Origin: Flavobacterium chungbukense
Lineage (GTDB): Bacteria; Bacteroidota; Bacteroidia; Flavobacteriales; Flavobacteriaceae
Reading direction: 5' to 3'
Length of the DNA: 64,000 nucleotides
NCBI RefSeq assembly: GCF_020805785.1
Contig: NZ_JAJGZV010000006.1
Coordinates: 186,001 to 250,000 of the forward strand
The position numbers and the translations under genes were made by a program. The notes below the pieces were generated by a model that worked only from the letters and a program-made list of their open reading frames with translations, was not told where the DNA came from and did not search any database. Numbering within the stretch: position 1 is the first letter of the stretch; the number at the start of each line of letters is the position of its first letter. Shown here in pieces: positions 1 through 9,600 of this stretch.

Positions 1-460
1 CATTTTTATGTAATTTAAAATTGTAACTCCTTACAAATTCGGTTCCTTTCATATTAATTTCTGCAGTTACAGCTTCATATTTAGAAAAGGCATCCATATC
101 TTTTTCATCTATTAAATAGAGAACCTGCATAATAGAATCGTTACGTCGATATTGTGTATCGTAATGGGCTAGTTTATAGATTTTATTGTCTGCAAGATGA
201 ATAATCAAATCATCTTTAATTTGTTTTCCAACTTTCTTCTCTGGAAAAGGTGTAGGCTGTAACGAGACAAAATAGTGCTCTTTGTCTGTAACAATATTGA
301 TTTTTAACGATTTTGATTTGGTAGTATAGAAAGCAGACGGCTCAAAATAATAAATCATACTTCCATCACCCAGCACTCTATTTTTAATTTCGCATTGTGC
401 TACTCCATTTATGCAAAATCCTAAAAACAAGAACAAAGTCAAAAAAACAATCTTTTTCAT
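1..460 (-). CDS. Unrecognised secreted protein, 3' end beyond the window
   Basis: A reading frame opens with ATG at 460 and runs without a stop to position 1, giving at least 153 residues. The first 22 residues form a clear signal peptide (two lysines, a hydrophobic core, then Val-Ala-Gln), so the product is exported. The rest is a mixed polar sequence with beta-rich stretches and no motif I recognise. It is transcribed away from the rhomboid gene region, in the same direction, with 60 bp between them. The function is unknown and the C-terminus is not visible. Confidence 0.7.
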   Translation of the reverse strand, partial: MKKIVFLTLFLFLGFCINGVAQCEIKNRVLGDGSMIYYFEPSAFYTTKSKSLKINIVTDKEHYFVSLQPTPFPEKKVGKQIKDDLIIHLADNKIYKLAHYDTQYRRNDSIMQVLYLIDEKDMDAFSKYEAVTAEINMKGTEFVRSYNFKLHKN

Positions 461-520
461 AATGCTCTAAATTAATTTGTTAAAAACAAATTTAGTCATT
501 TTATCGCAAAAGAAACCGAT

Positions 521-1288
521 CTAATCTTCTGTATCTAAGTCTGTTTTAGTTATAATATAATTCACTAAATGACTAGAAGAGAAATATTCCACTATATCTT
601 CATCATCGGACGAAGCAGGAATAAAATTTCCCTCTTCATCAAAATGCTTCATAAAAGGATCGCTGCTTGGATCAAAATCTGGTCGCTGCCAGTCGTAAAC
701 AATAGGTTTGGAATATTCTGGTGTTCTGTAAAATATAGTCAAAACAAAGCCGGTAATAAACCCTCCCAAATGTCCTTCCCAAGAAATCGACTGATCTACA
801 TCGGGAAAAACATACCATATCATTCCTCCATAAAGCAGAATCACAGTCAAAGACAAAGCTACCAAACGGTAATAACGGGTTTGAATTCCTTTAAAAAAAA
901 CAAAACTCACCAAAACATAAATTAATCCGCTGGCACCAATATGAAAATTCTCTCTCCCTACAATCCAAGTAATTAATCCCGAAAATACTATTCCATATCC
1001 TATTACTCCAAAAGTTTGTTTTGGATAAAAAAACTGCATTGCAGCCAGCAATATGACAAGCGGAATACTATTGTTGTATAAATGTTCTAAATTTTCATGA
1101 ATGAAAGGACTAAATAAAATACCACGCAATCCAATAAAATCTCTTGGATAAATTCCATATCGGTAAAAGTCAAAATCAAATCGAATCTGAAGCCAATAAA
1201 TAACCCATAAAAAAAGGACAAAAAACAAAGGCAGTCCAATAACCGCATTTGAGAATTTAAAATCATTATCGCTCATATTCTTATACAT
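521..1288 (-). CDS. Rhomboid family intramembrane serine protease
   Basis: The 255-residue protein has about six hydrophobic segments in a rhomboid arrangement. The family active-site motif Gly-Ala-Ser-Gly is present with the nucleophile Ser120, and the partner His173 lies in a late membrane helix (Glu-Gly-His-Leu-Gly-Gly). The early His-Glu-Asn-Leu-Glu-His-Leu-Tyr-Asn-Asn segment matches the second helix of rhomboids. Such enzymes cleave membrane proteins within the bilayer; the substrate is not evident. The tail of about 55 residues is cytoplasmic and acidic. ATG at 1288 is used, and a second in-frame ATG at 1276 is equally possible. The gene is divergent from rarA. Confidence 0.9.
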   Translation of the reverse strand: MYKNMSDNDFKFSNAVIGLPLFFVLFLWVIYWLQIRFDFDFYRYGIYPRDFIGLRGILFSPFIHENLEHLYNNSIPLVILLAAMQFFYPKQTFGVIGYGIVFSGLITWIVGRENFHIGASGLIYVLVSFVFFKGIQTRYYRLVALSLTVILLYGGMIWYVFPDVDQSISWEGHLGGFITGFVLTIFYRTPEYSKPIVYDWQRPDFDPSSDPFMKHFDEEGNFIPASSDDEDIVEYFSSSHLVNYIITKTDLDTED

Positions 1289-1435
1289 AATTATTTAAAA
1301 AGGACTCAAAAAACTATCCAAAAATATTTTACTGATAATTTGTCAGAGAAAACAAAATTGTCTCAGATAATAACAATCGTTCTTTATATCAATCGTTTTA
1401 ACTTTTTAGTGAATGAAATTTAAATCTTAAAACTG

Positions 1436-1443
1436 TAATTTTG
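1436..1443 (+). promoter_or_regulatory. -7 promoter box of rarA, almost touching the start codon
   Basis: TAATTTTG matches the Bacteroidetes -7 consensus TAnnTTTG. It ends only four bases before the rarA ATG, so transcription would begin at or next to the start codon. No convincing -33 TTTG is visible at the right distance, so this is tentative. Confidence 0.4.
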
Positions 1444-1447
1444 TAGA

Positions 1448-2725
1448 ATGGAAGCACCTTTAGCAGAGCGTATTCGTCCGCAAAAATTAGAAGATTATAT
1501 AAGCCAGTTACACTTGGTTGGTCCAACTGGTTCTTTAACACAACAAATTTCAAAAGGGATAATCCCATCTCTAATCTTTTGGGGACCGCCTGGAACCGGA
1601 AAGACTACACTTGCCCAAATTATTGCACAAGAATCTAAAAGACCTTTTTATATTCTAAGCGCGATCAATTCTGGAGTAAAAGATATTCGCGATGTTATTG
1701 AAAAAGCAAAACAAAGTGGAGGTTTATTTACTGCTAAAAACCCAATTTTATTTATTGATGAGATTCATAGATTTAGCAAATCGCAACAAGATTCGCTTTT
1801 AGCTGCTGTTGAAAAAGGATGGATTACATTAGTGGGTGCTACGACAGAAAATCCGAGCTTTGAGGTAATACCTGCATTATTGTCACGTTGCCAAGTTTAC
1901 ATTTTAAATGCCTTTACTAAAGCCGATTTAGAAGCGCTACTAGAACGTGCCATGAGAACCGACTCTTATTTATTGACAAAAAAGATAAATCTAAAAGAAA
2001 CAGAAGCTTTATTGCGTATTTCTGGAGGAGATGGACGAAAGCTTTTAAATGTTTTTGAACTTGTCGTTAATGCTTCTGCTGGCGACGAAATAACCATAAC
2101 TAATGACCGTGTTTTGGAGTTGGTTCAGCAAAATACTGTTTTGTATGATAAAACTGGAGAACAACATTATGACATAGTTTCTGCTTTTATAAAATCAATT
2201 CGAGGAAGCGATCCAAATGGAGCCGTTTATTGGCTCGCTAGGATGATTGAGGGAGGTGAAGATGTAAAATTTATAGCCCGAAGAATGCTAATTCTTTCTA
2301 GCGAAGATATTGGGAATGCCAATCCGACCGCGTTTATTATGGCCAATAATACGTTTCAGGCTGTAACCACAATTGGCTATCCTGAAAGCCGAATCATTTT
2401 AAGCCAATGTGCGATTTATTTAGCCACTTCGCCAAAAAGCAATGCATCGTATATGGCTATTGGAAATGCGCAGCAATTGGTAAAACAAACAGGAGATTTA
2501 CCTGTTCCAATTCATTTAAGAAATGCGCCGACAAAATTAATGAAAGAACTAGGATATGGAGATGAGTATAAATATTCTCATGATTATGCCAATAATTTTG
2601 CAGAACAAGAATTTTTGCCAGACGCCATAAAAGAAACGGTTCTTTACAATCCTGGAAGCAATTCTAGAGAGAACAGCAACCGCGAATTTTTAAAGAACCG
2701 TTGGAAAGATAAATATGGTTATTAA
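1448..2725 (+). CDS. rarA: Replication-associated recombination protein A (RarA/MgsA AAA ATPase)
   Basis: The 425-residue AAA+ ATPase is related to clamp loaders and acts at stalled replication forks. The Walker A motif Gly-Pro-Pro-Gly-Thr-Gly-Lys-Thr is at 46-53 (Lys52) and Walker B Asp-Glu-Ile-His is at 104-107. A sensor-type Gly-Ala-Thr-Thr-Glu-Asn-Pro follows, and then the family C-terminal tetramerisation region with its Ser-Ser-Glu-Asp-Ile-Gly-Asn-Ala signature. Length is normal for the family. It is a single gene between a divergent rhomboid gene and a convergent minus-strand unit. Confidence 0.95.
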   Translation: MEAPLAERIRPQKLEDYISQLHLVGPTGSLTQQISKGIIPSLIFWGPPGTGKTTLAQIIAQESKRPFYILSAINSGVKDIRDVIEKAKQSGGLFTAKNPILFIDEIHRFSKSQQDSLLAAVEKGWITLVGATTENPSFEVIPALLSRCQVYILNAFTKADLEALLERAMRTDSYLLTKKINLKETEALLRISGGDGRKLLNVFELVVNASAGDEITITNDRVLELVQQNTVLYDKTGEQHYDIVSAFIKSIRGSDPNGAVYWLARMIEGGEDVKFIARRMLILSSEDIGNANPTAFIMANNTFQAVTTIGYPESRIILSQCAIYLATSPKSNASYMAIGNAQQLVKQTGDLPVPIHLRNAPTKLMKELGYGDEYKYSHDYANNFAEQEFLPDAIKETVLYNPGSNSRENSNREFLKNRWKDKYGY

Positions 2726-2733
2726 ACCATATT
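2712..2733 (+). terminator. Weak hairpin overlapping the rarA stop codon
   Basis: A 9-bp inverted repeat (AATATGGTT with AACCATATT, loop ATTA) spans the end of rarA in the gap to the convergent secreted-protein gene. No long T-run follows, so its role as a terminator is uncertain. Confidence 0.35.
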
Positions 2734-2740
2734 ATATATT

Positions 2741-3520
2741 TTAGAATTTAACTACAATTTTCTCTGAAACTAATTTATCATTCTGATAAGATTCAAAATA
2801 CCATTGTCCGTCTTCTTTTAAGATTAACGAACCTTGAACGTTATCTTTTATTGCAATGAAAACATTACTTTGTGAAGTTTTAAGAAGTTTCATAACCACT
2901 TTTGGTGTTTTATCAATTAATTGATATCCTGATTCTGTTGGCTGTGCATACAATAAATTTGGATCTTTTAAGTCTGGTGATGGAGCCGCTGCAACAACTT
3001 GTGTCGCTACCGCTGCAGTAGTAACTGCTGCTGCCGCTGGAGAAATTTTTGCAGCAACTTGAGCTGGAGCTTTAGCATTTATTACAGGCGCATTACCGCT
3101 ATATTTATAATTTAAAGCATAAATAGATTTAAAAGCATTATCAAGACATTCTTTGTAAGCTAATTCGAAATCTTTCTCTTTACTTTTACCAACTTCTGAC
3201 GTATAAACAACTTGACCGAAGCAATCTTTAAATTGCACAAAAAGTTTAGTCACCAAAAATGCATTATCTCTAACAACATCCATGTACAACACCTGACAAC
3301 GATCTGTGTAACCTTCAGGAAGTTGTTCGTTAGCATAAAAACCTACAAAACCTGCTTTTACTAAGTTTGATTTACTTAATGTAGCAAGACGATATTGATT
3401 TTCTGTTTTTATAAAATCATATTTCAAAGGTACAATTACAGCTTTGTAATCATTAACAGACTGCGCGAATCCAACAACTGAACATAAAATTGCAGTAAGT
3501 AAAAATTTAATTTTCATCAT
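2741..3520 (-). CDS. Unrecognised secreted protein with alanine-rich middle
   Basis: The 259-residue protein has a signal peptide (first about 19 residues, ending Gly-Phe-Ala-Gln). The central region from about 150 to 180 is rich in alanine and valine and looks like a flexible linker. The N-terminal half contains a conserved-looking stretch with several cysteines, and the C-terminal part is a short beta-rich domain. I do not recognise the family. Its ATG overlaps the stop of the upstream yjjG by one base (TAATG), which indicates translational coupling, so it is the last gene of a radC-yjjG unit. Confidence 0.75.
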   Translation of the reverse strand: MMKIKFLLTAILCSVVGFAQSVNDYKAVIVPLKYDFIKTENQYRLATLSKSNLVKAGFVGFYANEQLPEGYTDRCQVLYMDVVRDNAFLVTKLFVQFKDCFGQVVYTSEVGKSKEKDFELAYKECLDNAFKSIYALNYKYSGNAPVINAKAPAQVAAKISPAAAAVTTAAVATQVVAAAPSPDLKDPNLLYAQPTESGYQLIDKTPKVVMKLLKTSQSNVFIAIKDNVQGSLILKEDGQWYFESYQNDKLVSEKIVVKF

Positions 3521-4206
3521 TATAAATATTTTTTTAGTTCTAATAAATGGTTAATTTGTTTATAATCTCCGGAAACATCCAGTTTTTTTTCATTAAAGAA
3601 AATGGCATCTAAACCAGCATTTAAAGCTCCAGTAACATCGGCTTCAAAATCATCGCCAATCATGATACTGCTCTCTTTAGAGGTATTTGCCAAATTAATT
3701 GCATAATCAAATATAATACTATTTGGCTTTTTAACACCTGCCAACTCCGAATTTGTAATGGTACTGAAATAACTTCCTAACGCAGCATTATTAATTTTCT
3801 TATCCTGAACGTTTGCAAATCCGTTTGTAATGATATGAAGTTTGTACTTTGGTTTCAAATATTCTAAAACTTCAATTGCACCATCAAAAAGATGATTGTT
3901 ATCTGTGAGGAATTCAATATAATCGTTAGCAATTTCAAAAATACTTTCTTCAGAAATAAAATATTTCAACGCATCAAAAGAAAACTTTAGACGATTATAA
4001 CGTAATTCCTGATGTGTAATTTTATCGTTTTGGTACAATCTCCAGCATTCCTGATTAATTGGAATATAGGCTTTGATAAAATCCTGCGTAACTATTTCTT
4101 TGTATTTTTCTTTAAAAATACGATCAAAAGCCATTTCTGAGTTTTTATCAAAATCCCAAAGCGTATGATCTAAATCAAAAAAAATATCTGTAATATGGGT
4201 AGTCAT
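3520..4206 (-). CDS. yjjG: YjjG-family pyrimidine nucleotidase (HAD superfamily)
   Basis: The 228-residue HAD hydrolase has motif I Asp11-Leu-Asp13-His-Thr-Leu, where Asp11 would be the phosphorylated nucleophile. Motif II is Thr-Asn-Gly-Phe-Ala, followed by a Lys in Val-Lys-Lys-Pro and motif IV Gly-Asp-Asp-Phe-Glu-Ala-Asp. This layout matches the YjjG group, which dephosphorylates non-canonical pyrimidine nucleoside monophosphates (house-cleaning). It starts 3 bp after radC stops and its stop overlaps the next start by one base, so it is the middle gene of an operon. Confidence 0.85.
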   Translation of the reverse strand: MTTHITDIFFDLDHTLWDFDKNSEMAFDRIFKEKYKEIVTQDFIKAYIPINQECWRLYQNDKITHQELRYNRLKFSFDALKYFISEESIFEIANDYIEFLTDNNHLFDGAIEVLEYLKPKYKLHIITNGFANVQDKKINNAALGSYFSTITNSELAGVKKPNSIIFDYAINLANTSKESSIMIGDDFEADVTGALNAGLDAIFFNEKKLDVSGDYKQINHLLELKKYL

Positions 4207-4209
4207 GTG

Positions 4210-4899
4210 TTAAAAAATTCCTTCATCTACAAAACTATAATATTTTGTTTCAGTAATGATCAAATGGTCCAAAACTTTAACATCTAAATTGTCACCTGCT
4301 TCACGAATTTTCTTTGTTATGCTCCTATCAGCATCACTTGGCTGTAAATTACCCGAAGGATGATTATGACACAAAATCAAGCTTGTAGCTCCACTTTCAA
4401 ATGCTAATTTAAAAACTAAACGAACATCGACAATTGTTCCAGATATACCCCCTTTACTTAGTTGCGACTTTAAAATCACTTTATTGGCATTATTAAGAAA
4501 AAGCACCCAAAATTCTTCGTGCAATAACTCCCCAATTATGGGTTGCATAATTTCAAAAGCAATTTTACTCGAAGTTATTTTTTTTAACTCAACTACTTCT
4601 TCTGCCCTTCTCCGTCTTCCTAGCTCTAAAGCGGCGATAATTGTAATTGCTTTTGCTTCACCAATTCCCTTAAAATTAGTCAGCTGTGCAATGCTCATTT
4701 TTCCTAAAGCATTTAAATTTTCACTATTCTTTAAAATTCTTTTACTTAAATCTACTGCCGATTCATTTCGACTTCCAGAACCTATTAAGATAGCAATTAG
4801 TTCGGCATCACTTAAAGCATTTTTCCCCTTTAGCATTAACTTTTCGCGAGGTCTATCATCTTCAGACCAATTGGTAATTGGAAAATGAGATTGTTCCAT
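4210..4899 (-). CDS. radC: RadC family protein (JAB/MPN domain)
   Basis: The N-terminal helix-hairpin-helix region (Leu-Thr-Asn-Phe-Lys-Gly-Ile-Gly) is followed by the RadC JAB-like domain with the metal-site pattern His-Asn-His-Pro-Ser-Gly and a downstream Asp. RadC proteins are associated with DNA repair, though their activity is not settled. I place the start at ATG 4899 (229 residues, normal for the family). A longer frame opens at a TTG at 4950, but that TTG is part of a -7 promoter box (TATTTTTG) and cannot be the start. First gene of the radC-yjjG-secreted protein unit. Confidence 0.9.
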   Translation of the reverse strand: MEQSHFPITNWSEDDRPREKLMLKGKNALSDAELIAILIGSGSRNESAVDLSKRILKNSENLNALGKMSIAQLTNFKGIGEAKAITIIAALELGRRRRAEEVVELKKITSSKIAFEIMQPIIGELLHEEFWVLFLNNANKVILKSQLSKGGISGTIVDVRLVFKLAFESGATSLILCHNHPSGNLQPSDADRSITKKIREAGDNLDVKVLDHLIITETKYYSFVDEGIF

Positions 4900-4947
4900 A
4901 ATATTATGTTTAAAGAGCGAATATATACAAAAAGAAGAAAAATCCTT

Positions 4948-4955
4948 CAAAAATA
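4948..4955 (-). promoter_or_regulatory. -7 promoter box of the radC operon
   Basis: On the minus strand TATTTTTG fits TAnnTTTG. It places transcription start about 45 bases upstream of the radC ATG at 4899 and rules out the upstream TTG as start codon. Confidence 0.5.
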
Positions 4956-5015
4956 GAAAAGAGAATTAGCAAATTAGAAAATGTGTCAATTAGAAAATTT
5001 TAAAAGCAAAAAAAA

Positions 5016-5038
5016 GCCGATTGTAGAAAACAATCGGC
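5016..5038 (-). terminator. Terminator of mpl
   Basis: Perfect 8-bp stem GCCGATTG / CAATCGGC with a 7-base loop, followed on the minus strand by a run of eight T. It lies 24 bp after the mpl stop codon. Confidence 0.75.
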
Positions 5039-5061
5039 AAATTATATAATTGACTAATTTT

Positions 5062-6417
5062 CTAATTAATCAAACCTTTTACTTCATCAAAATTTAAACC
5101 TCCATAATTTCCAGAACTCATTAATAAAAGAGCCGAATTATCTAAATTTAAATTGAACAAATAGTCTTTAAATTCACTTGGATTAGTATAAATAATCAAA
5201 TTTTTTCTATTGAAAGCATTTGCGATTTGTTCGTACGTTACTTCTTCCAATTGTTTTATTTTTACCGCATCTGGCGAATAAAAAACAACCGCAACATCTG
5301 CATATTCTAAAGCGCCTTCATATTCTTTCAAAAATTCGGCATTTAAACTACTGTAAGTATGCAGTTCTAAACAAGCCACCAAAGTTCTGTTCGGATATTG
5401 CTCTTTTACCGCTTTAGTAGTCGCAGCAACTTTGCTTGGTGAATGTGCAAAATCTTTATATGCTACTTTTCCTTTCCCTTCAGCAATTTTTTCTAAACGT
5501 TTAGAAGCTCCTTTAAAACTTGCAATTGCTTCGTAAAAATCGGCTTCATCAACACCCATATTCTGGCAGATCCATTTGGCTCCTGCCAAATTATTTAGAT
5601 TATGTGCTCCAAAAACTTCAATTGGCATATCGCCTTCTGGCGTTTTTAATAAAGTTACTCCATCACTAACAGCATATTCTGGAGTTGAATAAGCAATTTT
5701 TCTAATCGGATTTGTTGCAGCTTCAGAAACACGTTTTACTTCTGGATCATTTTCATTATATACTAAAATACCTCCGTTTGTAATTTTTTGAATAAAAATC
5801 TCAAATTGCTCAACGTAGTTTTCATACGTTGGAAAAACATTAATATGATCCCATGCAATTCCAGAAATCAAAGCAATATTCGGCTGATACAAATGAAATT
5901 TCGGACGTCTGTCAATTGGAGAAGACAAATATTCATCTCCTTCTAAAACCACAAAATCATTTTCCTCAGTAAGATGAACCATTGTATCAAAGCCTTCCAA
6001 TTGCGCACCAACCATATAATCTACAGCAATATTATGATAATGCATTACATGTAAAATCATCGAAGTAATGGTAGTTTTTCCGTGAGAACCACCAATTACA
6101 ACACGCGTTTTATTTTTAGATTGTTCGTATAAAAATTCGGGATACGAATAGATTTTCAGTCCTAATTCTTGTGCTTTTAGTAACTCTGGATTATCTGCTT
6201 TCGCATGCATTCCTAAAATAATAGCATCAATATCTGAAGTGATTTTTTCTGGAAACCAACCCATTTCTGCAGGAAGGATTCCTTTTTTTTCTAATCTTGA
6301 TTTTGAAGGTTCAAAAATAGCATCGTCACTTCCTGTAACTTGATATCCTTTATTATGTAATGCTAATGCAAGATTGTGCATTGCGCTTCCGCCAATGGCG
6401 ATGAAATGTGTTTTCAT
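5062..6417 (-). CDS. mpl: Mur ligase of the Mpl type (murein peptide ligase)
   Basis: The 451-residue Mur ligase has an N-terminal Rossmann-like domain starting Ile-Ala-Ile-Gly-Gly-Ser-Ala-Met-His-Asn. The ATP-binding motif Gly-Gly-Ser-His-Gly-Lys-Thr-Thr is at 109-116, and a central domain contains Trp-Asp-His-Ile-Asn-Val-Phe-Pro. The C-terminal ligase domain follows. The N-terminus and motif spacing match Mpl, which attaches recycled L-Ala-D-Glu-meso-DAP tripeptide to UDP-MurNAc. MurC is the nearest alternative, but the Ala-Met-His variant of the first motif favours Mpl. Monocistronic by its terminator and divergent from the macroglobulin gene. Confidence 0.85.
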   Translation of the reverse strand: MKTHFIAIGGSAMHNLALALHNKGYQVTGSDDAIFEPSKSRLEKKGILPAEMGWFPEKITSDIDAIILGMHAKADNPELLKAQELGLKIYSYPEFLYEQSKNKTRVVIGGSHGKTTITSMILHVMHYHNIAVDYMVGAQLEGFDTMVHLTEENDFVVLEGDEYLSSPIDRRPKFHLYQPNIALISGIAWDHINVFPTYENYVEQFEIFIQKITNGGILVYNENDPEVKRVSEAATNPIRKIAYSTPEYAVSDGVTLLKTPEGDMPIEVFGAHNLNNLAGAKWICQNMGVDEADFYEAIASFKGASKRLEKIAEGKGKVAYKDFAHSPSKVAATTKAVKEQYPNRTLVACLELHTYSSLNAEFLKEYEGALEYADVAVVFYSPDAVKIKQLEEVTYEQIANAFNRKNLIIYTNPSEFKDYLFNLNLDNSALLLMSSGNYGGLNFDEVKGLIN

Positions 6418-6633
6418 TTAAAATGTTTAATCGTTAAACTGTTTCATCGGTTAATCGAAATAGCAAATAACTAATAAAACGCTGTAATTATTTTTCAAAA
6501 ATAAGGAAATATAACATGCTCTATTTGGTTTTGAAAATAAATTATTAATTTGTACGAAAATTATTTTTAAAAATAATTCTAAATCTTCCCAACCTTTTTT
6601 AAAATTTAATCCTCTATAGATTAAAACTCTTTT
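6418..6633. other. Divergent intergenic region with a 20-bp AT palindrome
   Basis: This 216-bp stretch separates mpl from the macroglobulin gene. It holds a perfect 20-bp palindrome at 6559-6578 (AATTATTTTTAAAAATAATT). No good -33/-7 pair is evident for either gene. Confidence 0.4.
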
Positions 6634-9600
6634 ATGAAAAATATAGTATTTGTATTCTTATTGATTTCGACAATACTTTTTGGTCAGCAAAATGACAAAA
6701 AATGGGATAATGTTATTGCTCTTGAAAATCAAGGGAAAGTAAAATCTGCAAATGAAATTGTTGCCAAAATTTACAAAAAAGCAATAGCTCAGAAAGACGA
6801 AGTTAAAATGATAAAATGTTTTTTCTATCAATCTAAATATTTACAGGTTGTTGATGAAAATGCACAGACTAAAATTTTAAATAATCTGAAAACAGATATT
6901 AATCGTGTTTCTGCTCCATCAAAAGCAATTTTGAATTTGGTTTATGCAAAATGTTTAACAGACTATTACAAGAGAAATCAATATCAGATTCAAAGTAGAA
7001 CAAATACAACAGAACTTGACGATGATTTCCTGACGTGGACCGAAAAAAATTTCAACACACAAATTGATCTAGCTTTAAAAAGTTCAATGGAAAATGAAGC
7101 GATTCTAAAAAACACTTCGCTAACAAAATACGATGCCATTTTTGATTATCCGACAATCGAAAAATTTAAAACATTGAATTTATTGAATTATGTAATTGCT
7201 GAAAATATTTCAATACAATCGCAAAAAATACGCTCTTGGGAAATTCAGCGCGCAGACTTTTTATCTTCTAAAAAAGAACTTTTAGGAAGTCCAAACGATT
7301 TTATAAAACTAAATTTTGATTCTGTTTCAAACGAAAACCTTAAAATCACTTTAAAACTATATCAGAAACAAGAAATAAACAATCCAACAGCCGAAAATAT
7401 CTGGGACAGAATTCAGTTTCTAAAAAGAAATATAATTGATGTTGATGAAAATTATATTCAAGCTCTGATTGCACTTCAAAAAAAGACAGATAACATTCTT
7501 TTACTTCAAAATATTCAATTAGAAAAAGCTTCTTACTTATCTGAAAATGCTTCAAAAGAAATTAATCCAGACAATAATATCAAAGCGGTTGCAATTTTAG
7601 ACAGCATTTTACAAATTAACAACAGATCAAACGCATACAAACTTGCTCTCCAGAAAAAAGAAAATATTTTACTTAAAAGTTTAAGTGTACAGCTTCAAAA
7701 ATATGTTTATGAAAACGAAAATACACGCGCTTTTATTCAATACAAAAATGTTGAAAAACTAAAAATTTCCTTTTTCAAAATTACCAATGCGCAATTGATA
7801 GCATTAAGCAAATCTTATATAAAGAAAGGTGAAATTAGAGATACAATTGTTCAAACTACAAAACCAGTGGTTTCTCAATCGTATACATTTACTAATAAAA
7901 AAGATTATCTGAATTATTCGACAGAGATTATTTTGCCACAACTTCAGATAGGTTCTTATTTGGTTTATTTTGAAAGTGAATCTGATACTCAAGTACAAAA
8001 AGCTACTGCTTTTGAAACCGTTACTGTTTCTAATTTTATTGTTTTAGGAACTCAAAGTGATAATTCTGAAAGCTATCAGGTTTTAGACCGAAAAACTGGA
8101 AAACCATTAGAAAATTTAACTATCAATACTCAATCTTTTACTAATCAAACCAATAAAAATGGACAAGCAGTTTTTGAAAAAATAAAAGACAAATATTTTG
8201 GTTATCAACCTATTACCTTGACGACTGCAAAAGACACCATTTATATTAATAAAAATTACCTTTCGTACAATTCGCAATACAAAGACAAAGATGACGATAA
8301 AGTCGATTTTAAAGGAAAAGTAAATTTTTATTTAGACCGCGCCATTTATCGTCCAGGACAAACTGTTTATTATAAAGGAATTGCGATGCAGAAAATCAAT
8401 CAAAAATCTTCTGTAGTGCCATTTACAACTTTCAAAATTATAGTTGAAGATCCAAACAATACAGAAATTAAAGAATTTGATGTTACAACAAATGAGTTTG
8501 GCTCTTTTTCCGGCGAATTTATTTTGCCTAAAACGGGTTTAACAGGTCAATTTAATATTAAAGCAGAAGAACCTGAAGATTATGAAAATGACAAAGTTTT
8601 TGATAAAGAAAAAGAAGAACATCCTTTTTGGGAAAAGGTACGTTTTGAATATTCCGAAAATTATTTTTCTGTTGAAGAATACAAACGTCCAAAATTTGAA
8701 GTGACTTTCGAACCAAAAAAAGAGAGTTTTCAGGTCAACCAATTGGTTAAAGTGAAAGGAATTGCAAAAGCTTTTGCAGGAAGTAACATTTCGGATGCAA
8801 AAGTAACTTACACCGTTACTCGTCATACCAGTTTTTCAAGAATTTATTATACTCAATTTCATGACAATGAAGTTTTAGCTGCTGGAGAAACCAAAACTGA
8901 TGCCTCAGGAAAATTTACGATCGATTTTACTGCGGTTCCTTCTAAAAATTCAGACAAAGAACAACTTCCAATTTATAATTATCAGGTAAAAGTTACTGTG
9001 ACTGATATTAACGGGGAAGCACATGATGCTAACACTTCTGTAAAAGTTGGTTATCATGATTTAGAACTTAACGCTTTAATTGCGAATGAAATTTCTACGA
9101 AAAACAAAAACGAGGTTCAACTTATAAGTACGAACTTAAATGGAGAATTCTCGGCTATTAAAGGCGAAATAAAAATTTACTATCTTAATCCTTTTTCTAC
9201 GAAATTCAAATCTCGCGTTTTTGCTAAACCAGATTTTGCAACTATTTCCGATTCTGATTTTGAAAAATTATTTCCTTATGAAAACAATGAGAATACAAAA
9301 GAAAAAGTAACAGAAACATTATTGTTTTCTAGAAATATTGATACTCAAAAAGACAAAATTCTGGCTTTGGACTTTATTTCCGATTACAAATCTGGAAACT
9401 ATAAAATTGTTTTTTCTGCAAAAGATAGTTTTGGAAATTTAATCGAAAAGACTTCCAATTTCAAACTCAAACAAAATAAAGACAAATTCGACACAAGTAG
9501 TTTATTTTCTGTCACACAAACCAATTTAGATGCTGTAAAAGACGGTTTTGTTTCCTTAAAAATTACTTCAACAATGCCAGAATTATATATAATTGCAACG

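Noticed and set aside
4900..4950. TTG-initiated N-terminal extension of radC
   Set aside because: The TTG is part of the minus-strand -7 box TATTTTTG; the ATG at 4899 gives a normal RadC length.
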